Part shown: positions 1 to 4,726 of the stretch, in pieces
Numbering within the stretch: position 1 is the stretch's first letter
Layout: each line of letters opens with the position of its first letter
NCBI GenBank assembly: GCA_023415395.1
Contig: JAEZKN010000063.1
Span: forward strand, 1-5,801
Reading direction: 5' to 3'
Origin: Actinomycetes bacterium
Lineage (GTDB): Bacteria; Actinomycetota; Actinomycetes; Propionibacteriales; Nocardioidaceae
DNA length: 5,801 bases
Notes under the pieces: model-generated
Seen by the model: only the letters and a program-made list of their open reading frames with translations
Database searches by the model: none
What the model was told of the DNA's origin: nothing
Made by a program: the position numbers and the translations under genes

Positions 1-1
1 C

Positions 2-130
2 CACCGCGCCGAGCTGCTCGCGCAGCTCCAGGAGGCCAACCAACGCGCGGCGTCGCCGAGCGAGGACGTGGTGGCCAGCCTGGCCAAGGAGCTGGGCACC
101 GAGCCGGACCCCGGCGCCGGCAGCGACTGA
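2..130 (+). CDS. C-terminal fragment of an unrecognised protein (5' end outside window)
   Basis: An open frame enters from the left edge and ends at the TGA at 128-130, leaving 42 visible residues. The first part (HRAELLAQLQEANQRAA) looks helical, with regularly spaced Leu, Ala and charged residues. It is followed by a Ser/Pro linker, a second short amphipathic helix (EDVVASLAKELG) and an acidic, Gly/Pro-rich tail ending GAGSD. Such a tail is common at the disordered C-terminus of actinobacterial proteins. Codons end almost entirely in G or C, which supports this frame as coding. I do not recognise the family and assign no function. It points the same way as the efflux operon, but the control region after it suggests a separate transcription unit. 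Confidence 0.6.
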   Translation, partial: HRAELLAQLQEANQRAASPSEDVVASLAKELGTEPDPGAGSD

Positions 131-144
131 GACCTGCGTCGCAC

Positions 145-163
145 TCGTTGCCGGCGGCAACGA
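145..163. promoter_or_regulatory. Perfect 19-bp palindrome, likely MarR operator O1
   Basis: The sequence TCGTTGCCGGCGGCAACGA reads the same on both strands, with 9-bp arms around G154. Its TTGCC...GGCAA core has the shape of many MarR-family operators, and a MarR gene lies in the operon just downstream. It overlaps the proposed -35 element. A terminator role for the upstream gene is less likely, because the loop would be very small and no T run follows. Confidence 0.65.
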
Positions 164-177
164 TCCGGGAATAAGGT
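148..177 (+). promoter_or_regulatory. Candidate promoter of the efflux operon
   Basis: The proposed -35 is TTGCCG (148-153) and the proposed -10 is TAAGGT (172-177), which fits the actinobacterial TAnnnT pattern. The spacer is 18 bp. Transcription would begin near 184-185, leaving about 10 nt before the GTG at 194. The -35 lies inside the first palindrome and the -10 inside the second, so repressor at either site would block RNA polymerase. The -35 is only a partial match to consensus, so this is a candidate only. Confidence 0.4.
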
Positions 178-193
178 TGACCTTGGCAACCTT
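173..193. promoter_or_regulatory. Inverted repeat, likely MarR operator O2
   Basis: The arms AAGGTTG (173-179) and CAACCTT (187-193) are exact reverse complements around a 7-nt spacer, and C181 and G185 also pair. The inner part, TTGACCTTGGCAA (177-189), has the same 13-bp layout as TTGCCGGCGGCAA in the first palindrome. The two centres (154 and 183) are 29 bp apart. The repeat covers the proposed -10 and start site and abuts the GTG at 194. Confidence 0.6.
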
Positions 194-1810
194 GTGTCTC
201 CCGTGAATCGAGCCGCCCCCGTGACCTCCGTGTCCGAACCCACCGAGATGACCCACCGCCAGATCCTGGAGGCCCTCAGCGGCCTCCTGCTGGCGATGTT
301 CGTGGCCATGCTGTCCAGCACCGTCGTGACCAACGCCCTCCCGGCCATCGTCAGCGACCTGCACGGCAGCCAGACCGGCTACACGTGGGTGGTGGTCGCG
401 ACCATGCTCGCGATGACGGCGACCACCCCGATCTGGGGCAAGCTCTCCGACCTGTTCAGCAAGAAGCTGCTCGTCCAGCTGGCGCTGCTCATCTACATCG
501 TCGGGTCGCTGATCGCGGCGTTCGCGCCCTCGATGGAGGTGCTGATCGGCGCCCGTGTCGTCCAGGGTCTGGGAGTCGGCGGCCTCACGGCCCTGGTGCA
601 GGTCGTGATCGCCACGATGATCTCGCCGCGCGAGCGCGGGCGGTACGCCGGCTACCTCGGCGCGGTCTTCGCCCTCGCGACGGTCAGCGGCCCGCTGATC
701 GGCGGCGTGGTCGTCGACTCCGCCCTGGGCTGGCGCGGCTGCTTCTTCATCGGCCTGCCCTTCGCCGTGCTCGCCTTCGTGCTGCTGCAGAAGACGCTGC
801 ACCTCCCGGTCGTGAAGCGCCCGGTCCAGATCGACTACCTCGGCGCCACGCTGCTGGTCGCCGGTGTCTCCCTGCTGCTGGTGTGGGTCAGCCTGGCCGG
901 CAACGACTTCGACTGGGTCTCCGGCACGAGCGCCGCCCTCGTCGGCCTCGGCGTGGTGCTGCTGGCCGCGGCGACCTACGTCGAGGCCAAGGTCGCCGTC
1001 GAGCCGGTGATCCCCCTGCGGCTCTTCAAGGACCGCACCACCACGCTCGCCACGCTGGCCTCGGTGCTCATCGGCGTCGCGATGTTCGGCTCCACCGTCT
1101 ACCTGAGCCAGTACTTCCAGACCTCGCGCGGCATGACCCCGACCGAGGCCGGGCTGATGTCGATCGCCATGGTCGGTGGACTCTTCGTCTCCAGCGTCGT
1201 CAGCGGCCGGATCATCAGTGACACGGGCCGGTGGAAGCACTGGCTGGTCGGCGGCATGGCGCTGGTCGTCGTGGGCCTCGGCCTGCTGGGCACCATCGAC
1301 GACACCACGAGCCTGGTCGTGATCGGCGCGTTCATGGCGATCCTGGGCGTCGGCCTCGGCGCGACCATGCAGAACCTCGTGCTCTCGGTGCAGAACAACG
1401 TGGCGATGTCCGACATGGGCGCCGCGAGCTCGGTCGTCGCGTTCTTCCGCTCCATGGGCGGCTCGATCGGCGTCTCGGTGCTCGGCGCGATCCTCAGTCA
1501 CCAGGTGGGGTCGCAGGTCGCGGAGGGGTACGCCGCCGCGCGCCAGCGCCCGACCTTCGACGCCGGCAGCCACGCGGTGCCGGACGTGTCGTCGCTGCCG
1601 GGCTGGGAGCAGTCGATCTGGGAGCACGCCTTCGGCACGTCGTTCGGCCACATCTTCCTCGTCGCCACCCCGCTGGCCCTGGTCGCCCTCGTCTGCGTGG
1701 TCCTGATCAAGGAGGTGCCGCTGCGGACGTCGAACCTCGAGGCCGTCGCGGACGCCTCGCCCGAGGTGGCGGCCGAGCTGCGCCACGCCGTCGCGAAGGC
1801 CGAGCGCTGA
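194..1810 (+). CDS. DHA2-family (14-TM) MFS multidrug efflux transporter
   Basis: This is an integral membrane, proton-coupled drug exporter of the EmrB/QacA type, 538 residues, a usual length for the family. Hydrophobic segments run from about residue 28 to 505, enough for 14 helices. Recognisable motifs are motif A GKLSDLFSKK (82-91, cytoplasmic loop 2-3), motif B RVVQGLGVGG (121-130) and the antiporter motif C SGPLIGG (165-171). The first-helix motif reads LSSTVVTNALP, with Ser41 where many DHA2 proteins have Asp. A hydrophilic loop at about 436-480 precedes the last helix, and the tail after about 510 is charged and cytoplasmic. The start is uncertain: GTG at 194, 203, 221 and 230 and ATG at 248 are in frame, none has a good Shine-Dalgarno, and all precede the first helix. 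The MarR gene starts one base after the stop. Export is well supported by motifs, but the substrate cannot be read from the sequence. Confidence 0.92.
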   Translation: MSPVNRAAPVTSVSEPTEMTHRQILEALSGLLLAMFVAMLSSTVVTNALPAIVSDLHGSQTGYTWVVVATMLAMTATTPIWGKLSDLFSKKLLVQLALLIYIVGSLIAAFAPSMEVLIGARVVQGLGVGGLTALVQVVIATMISPRERGRYAGYLGAVFALATVSGPLIGGVVVDSALGWRGCFFIGLPFAVLAFVLLQKTLHLPVVKRPVQIDYLGATLLVAGVSLLLVWVSLAGNDFDWVSGTSAALVGLGVVLLAAATYVEAKVAVEPVIPLRLFKDRTTTLATLASVLIGVAMFGSTVYLSQYFQTSRGMTPTEAGLMSIAMVGGLFVSSVVSGRIISDTGRWKHWLVGGMALVVVGLGLLGTIDDTTSLVVIGAFMAILGVGLGATMQNLVLSVQNNVAMSDMGAASSVVAFFRSMGGSIGVSVLGAILSHQVGSQVAEGYAAARQRPTFDAGSHAVPDVSSLPGWEQSIWEHAFGTSFGHIFLVATPLALVALVCVVLIKEVPLRTSNLEAVADASPEVAAELRHAVAKAER

Positions 1811-1811
1811 C

Positions 1812-2294
1812 GTGCCCGTGGCTGACATGCTGGACGACGTGACGGGTACTCAGCGGCGCGCGGAGCTGCTCGACGGGCTCGAGGGCCAGGTCGGCGTGAT
1901 GCTGCGCCGGCTCCGCCGGGTCCTGGCTGAGCGCGCCCGCGCGGTGCACCCCGACCTGCAGACCTCGTCCTACCTCATGCTCACCTGGCTGGGCCAGCAC
2001 GGTGCCCAGCGGGCCTCGGCGATGGCGGAGGCCTTCGGCATCGACAAGGGGGCGATCAGCCGCCAGGTCCAGCACCTGGTCGACCTCGGCCTGGTCGAGC
2101 GGGCCCCAGACCCCGACGACGGCCGCGCCACCCTGGTCTCCGCGACACCGGAGGCCGAGCGCCGGGTGGCCGCCGTCCGCGACCAGCGCCGGGCCTGGTT
2201 CGACGACCGGCTGCGCGACTGGTCCGAGGACGACCTGTCCGCGATCGTCGGGCTGCTCGAGCGCTACAACGCGGCGCTCGACGGCGCGGGCTGA
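1812..2294 (+). CDS. MarR-family winged-helix transcriptional regulator
   Basis: This is a small cytoplasmic DNA-binding protein of 160 residues, typical for MarR. An N-terminal dimerisation helix (about 15-45) is followed by the winged helix-turn-helix. The recognition part is RASAMAEAFGIDKGAISRQV (67-86), followed by HLVDLGLVER (88-97). The wing carries the family signature DPDDGRATLV (100-109), and C-terminal helices (113-155) complete the dimer. The GTG at 1812 lies one base after the transporter stop, with GAAGG at 1795-1799 as a distant ribosome site. GTG 1818 and ATG 1827 are alternative starts, and all imply translational coupling to the transporter. MarR proteins encoded with an efflux pump usually repress it and themselves until a ligand binds. 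The palindromes at 145-193 are the obvious targets. The family call is firm; the target and ligand are inferred. Confidence 0.93.
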   Translation: MPVADMLDDVTGTQRRAELLDGLEGQVGVMLRRLRRVLAERARAVHPDLQTSSYLMLTWLGQHGAQRASAMAEAFGIDKGAISRQVQHLVDLGLVERAPDPDDGRATLVSATPEAERRVAAVRDQRRAWFDDRLRDWSEDDLSAIVGLLERYNAALDGAG

Positions 2295-2300
2295 TCGTTC

Positions 2301-2367
2301 CCGGTCGAGACACCGAGAACGGCCCTCGATCGCACGGATCAAGGGCCGTTCCTGGTGTCTCGACCGG
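2301..2367. terminator. Long near-perfect hairpin between convergent genes, likely bidirectional terminator
   Basis: The outer arms CCGGTCGAGACACC (2301-2314) and GGTGTCTCGACCGG (2354-2367) pair without error. The inner arms GAACGGCCCT (2317-2326) and AGGGCCGTTC (2342-2351) also pair, then GATC (2328-2331) pairs with GATC (2337-2340) around a 5-nt loop. Over 31 positions there are 28 Watson-Crick pairs, one G-T pair and two mismatches. It starts 6 nt after the MarR stop and ends 8 nt before the glucosidase stop, so it suits both strands. There is no T run on either side, which is common in actinobacteria. It is unusually long for a terminator. Confidence 0.75.
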
Positions 2368-2375
2368 CAGACGGG

Positions 2376-3959
2376 TCAGCCCAGCCACACCGCCGTGCTC
2401 GGCGGGAGCTCGGTGGTGACCGGCCCGCTGGCCAGCAACACGTCGCCTCCAGGCAGGGCCACGGGGGAGGTGCCGCAGTTGAGGACTGCGGTGACCGGAC
2501 CGCGGCGGAAGGCGACCACGTCGGTGCCGAGGTCGAGCAGCTCGACGTCGTCGCCCGCGGTCGTGGCGAAGGTACGCCGGACGGCGAGTGCGGCGCGGTA
2601 GAACTCGAGCGTCGAGTCGTCGTCGCCGGTCTCGGCCTCGACGGTCAGCGGTGCCCAGTCGTCGGGCTGGGGCAGCCACGGCTGTCCCTCGCCCGGGCCG
2701 AAGCCGTACGGCGCGGTCGTGCCGCTCCACGGGATCGGGACGCGGCAGCCGTCGCGGCCGCCGTTGCCGGTGCGGACGAAGAGCGGGTCCTGGCGGTGCT
2801 CCGGTGCGACGTCGACCTCGGGGAGGCCGAGCTCCTCGCCCTGGTAGATGTAGGCCGAGCCGGGGAGCGCGAGCATCGTCATGGTCGCGGCGCGAGCCCG
2901 GGCCAGCCCGAGCTCGCCCCCGCCGTAGCGGGTCGTGTGACGGACGACGTCGTGGTTGCTGAGCACCCAGGTGGGGGAGCCGCCGACCAGGCCCACGGAG
3001 TCCATCGTGCTGGTGATGACGTCGGTGAACTCCGCGGCCGACCAGCCGGCCAGCAGCCAGGCGAAGTTGAAGGCCTGGCTGAACTCGTCTTCGCGGATGT
3101 AGCGGGCCATCGACTCCGGCGTCTGCGTCCAGGCCTCGGCGACGAACATCCGGTCGCCGTCGTACTTGGCGAGCACGTCGTGCCAGCGCCGGTAGACCTC
3201 GTGCACCTCGGGCTGGTCCCACATCGGCTCGTCGCGCTGCGCGCGCTCGACCATCGGGACGTCGGCCGTGGGCTCGGCCAGCTCGGCGTTGGTGTGGTCG
3301 CGCAGGCTCTCCTCCTTGAAGAGCCCGTGTGCGACGTCGACGCGGAAGCCGTCGGCCCCGCGGTCGAGCCAGAAGCGCAGCACGTCGACGAACATGTCGC
3401 CGACCTCGGGGTTGCGCCAGTTCAGGTCGGGCTGGCTGCTGTCGAAGAGGTGGAGGTAGTACTGCCCGTCCTCGACCTGGGTCCAGGCGGGCCCGCCGAA
3501 GACCGACTGCCAGTTGTTGGGGAGCGAGCCGTCCGGTTTCGCGTCGCGGAAGATGTAGCGCTCGCGCTCGGGGCTCCCGGGGCCGGCCGCCAGCGCCTCC
3601 TGGAACCACTCGTGCTCGCTGGAGGTGTGGTTGGGCACCAGGTCGACGATCACCTTCAGGCCCAGCTCGTGGGCGCGCTCGATCATCGCGTCGGCGTCGG
3701 CGAGCGTGCCGAAGAGCGGGTCGACGTCGCAGTAGTCCGCGACGTCGTAGCCGTGGTCCTTCTGCGGCGAGGTGTAGAACGGCGAGATCCAGATGGCGTC
3801 CACCCCGAGGTCGCGCAGGTAGGGCAGGCGCGAGGTGATGCCGGGCATGTCCCCGACGCCGTCGCCGTTGGCGTCCGCGAAGCTGCGCGGGTAGATCTGG
3901 TAGGTCACCGCGTGGCGCCACCACTCCTGGCGGGCGCTGTTTTGATCGTTCAAACCCAT
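2376..3959 (-). CDS. GH13 alpha-glucosidase (oligo-1,6-glucosidase / AglA-like)
   Basis: This predicted cytoplasmic enzyme releases glucose from the non-reducing end of short alpha-glucans or related glucosides. It has 527 residues, usual for the family, and no signal peptide. The start WWRHAVTYQIYPRSF is typical. The calcium-type loop DANGDGVGD spans 29-37. Conserved regions in order are DLVPNH (106-111), QPDLNW (176-181), GFRVDVAHG (204-212, nucleophile Asp208), VAEAW (273-277, acid/base Glu275) and LSNHD (333-337, stabiliser Asp337). All catalytic residues are present. QDP...GRDGCRVPIPW (390-411) is also typical, and a beta domain closes the protein. ATG 3959 was chosen because AGGA lies 8 nt upstream and a TAGGAT box is positioned for a leaderless start; ATG 3968 is the alternative. 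Val209 follows the nucleophile, a position linked in some GH13 enzymes to alpha-1,6 preference, but exact substrate remains uncertain. The frame stays open far upstream of the ATG, but that part is only a shadow of the thioesterase-like gene. Confidence 0.93.
   Translation of the reverse strand: MGLNDQNSARQEWWRHAVTYQIYPRSFADANGDGVGDMPGITSRLPYLRDLGVDAIWISPFYTSPQKDHGYDVADYCDVDPLFGTLADADAMIERAHELGLKVIVDLVPNHTSSEHEWFQEALAAGPGSPERERYIFRDAKPDGSLPNNWQSVFGGPAWTQVEDGQYYLHLFDSSQPDLNWRNPEVGDMFVDVLRFWLDRGADGFRVDVAHGLFKEESLRDHTNAELAEPTADVPMVERAQRDEPMWDQPEVHEVYRRWHDVLAKYDGDRMFVAEAWTQTPESMARYIREDEFSQAFNFAWLLAGWSAAEFTDVITSTMDSVGLVGGSPTWVLSNHDVVRHTTRYGGGELGLARARAATMTMLALPGSAYIYQGEELGLPEVDVAPEHRQDPLFVRTGNGGRDGCRVPIPWSGTTAPYGFGPGEGQPWLPQPDDWAPLTVEAETGDDDSTLEFYRAALAVRRTFATTAGDDVELLDLGTDVVAFRRGPVTAVLNCGTSPVALPGGDVLLASGPVTTELPPSTAVWLG
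3941..3954. promoter_or_regulatory. Candidate LacI-family operator inside the glucosidase start
   Basis: TTTGATCGTTCAAA is a 14-bp palindrome with six of seven pairs matched and CG at its exact centre, the hallmark of LacI-family operators. It covers parts of codons 2-7 of the glucosidase, so a bound repressor would sit just downstream of the proposed start of transcription. It is strikingly AT-rich for this GC-rich DNA. LacI-family sugar regulators commonly control GH13 genes in actinobacteria. No LacI gene is in the window, so the regulator is inferred. Confidence 0.5.
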
Positions 3960-3966
3960 GCCTTCC

Positions 3967-3972
3967 ATCCTA
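3967..3972 (-). promoter_or_regulatory. Candidate -10 box (TAGGAT) for the glucosidase gene
   Basis: Read on the - strand, TAGGAT matches the actinobacterial TAnnnT pattern. Seven bases separate it from the A of ATG 3959, the spacing expected for a transcript that begins at the start codon. No convincing -35 is seen. The same bases also supply an AGGA that could act as a Shine-Dalgarno on a read-through transcript from the upstream genes. Confidence 0.4.
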
Positions 3973-3985
3973 GGGAGTCCGCGGC

Positions 3986-4726
3986 TCAGCCGAAGTCGGT
4001 GGGGTTGATCGCGATCCAGGTGTGCTCGGCCCGCGCGACCACACGTCCGTCGGCGTCGTAGAGCGTCGCCGCGGTCCAGGTCTTGCGGCCCTCGCTGCCG
4101 CGGTTGAGTCCCACCACGACGTGTTCCTCGCCGATGGCCGGGAGCGCGTCGACCCGCGCGGTCATCCGGCCGAGCACCATCAGCCGCTCCTCCAGGTCGC
4201 CGGCCCAGCCGCCGACGCAGTCCAGCGCGGCCCAGGTGACCGGCAGGCTGGCCCGTCCGTCGCTGCCCGCGAGGCTGCCGTCCGGCGTCCAGGTGGCCGC
4301 GGTCCGCGAGCTGCCCTCGTCGTCGGCCTCGACCTGCCCGGGGAAGATCCGCAGCCCGTCGCCCTCGCCGCGCGCCGTCCCGCACGCGAAGCAGGTGGGG
4401 AAGGGGTGGAAGGCATGGCCGGCGTACGCCGCCTCCGCGGCGCGCGCCCGCTCGACGGGGACCGGGTCCACCACCACGACGTCGGCGTCGACGACCTCGG
4501 CCTGCGCCACGACGTGCTCGCCGTGCACGGCCTCGGTGACGCGCTCGCGCCGGACCACGGGCATGGGGGTGTCCAGGGGCGGCGGCTTGCGCAGTGACAC
4601 CGCGATCGAGGGCCACGGCTCGGCGGCGTCGACCAGCGCGGCCAGCGCGCCGGCGGTCCATCCGCCGTTGCCGCTCGACGGCGGGCCGCAGAAGCGGCGG
4701 GGGACCATCAGGTGCTGCTCGGTCAA
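3986..4726 (-). CDS. Acyl-CoA thioesterase-like (hotdog-type) protein
   Basis: This 246-residue, probably cytoplasmic protein has no signal peptide or membrane helix. The N-terminus VPRRFCGPPSSGNGGWTAG (8-26) resembles the Gly-rich start of actinobacterial thioesterase-superfamily proteins. The first half (to about 108) and second half (about 109-246) each look like hotdog-type strand/helix units. The middle holds the conspicuous HPFPTCFACGTARGEGDGLR (107-126), with Cys112 and Cys115 as a CxxC pair, and the C-terminus has a strand-rich segment RVVARAEHTWIAINPT (228-243). A thioester-cleaving role is a fold-based guess; the protein could instead bind a ligand, and I cannot identify catalytic residues with confidence. 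TTG 4726 was chosen because GGAGGAG lies five bases upstream and the start overlaps the photolyase stop as TTGA. ATG 4708 is possible but lacks a good ribosome site. The stop is 26 nt before the glucosidase ATG. Confidence 0.75.
   Translation of the reverse strand: MTEQHLMVPRRFCGPPSSGNGGWTAGALAALVDAAEPWPSIAVSLRKPPPLDTPMPVVRRERVTEAVHGEHVVAQAEVVDADVVVVDPVPVERARAAEAAYAGHAFHPFPTCFACGTARGEGDGLRIFPGQVEADDEGSSRTAATWTPDGSLAGSDGRASLPVTWAALDCVGGWAGDLEERLMVLGRMTARVDALPAIGEEHVVVGLNRGSEGRKTWTAATLYDADGRVVARAEHTWIAINPTDFG

Noticed and set aside
145..163. Palindrome as a terminator of the upstream gene
   Set aside because: A hairpin would have a 1- to 5-nt loop and no following T run. Its match to the second repeat at 173-193 and its place over a -35 favour an operator.
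385..1221. Alternative + strand frames inside the transporter gene (also 1231-1842)
   Set aside because: Their products are Arg/Pro/Gly-rich with no motif, and the transporter frame carries all the MFS motifs.
3960..3985. Terminator between the thioesterase-like gene and the glucosidase
   Set aside because: The 26-nt gap holds no convincing hairpin or T run, so read-through remains possible.
2355..4061. Long + strand open frame (568 codons) opposite the glucosidase gene
   Set aside because: Its translation is low-complexity Val/Ala/Arg/Gly-rich with no recognisable family, and it is exactly antisense to a gene with all GH13 motifs. Long shadow frames are expected at this GC content.
3960..4661. 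In-frame N-terminal extension of the glucosidase, giving a 761-residue fusion
   Set aside because: The extra residues are Arg/Gly/Ala-rich and overlap the thioesterase-like gene in another frame. The family's usual N-terminus begins just after ATG 3959.
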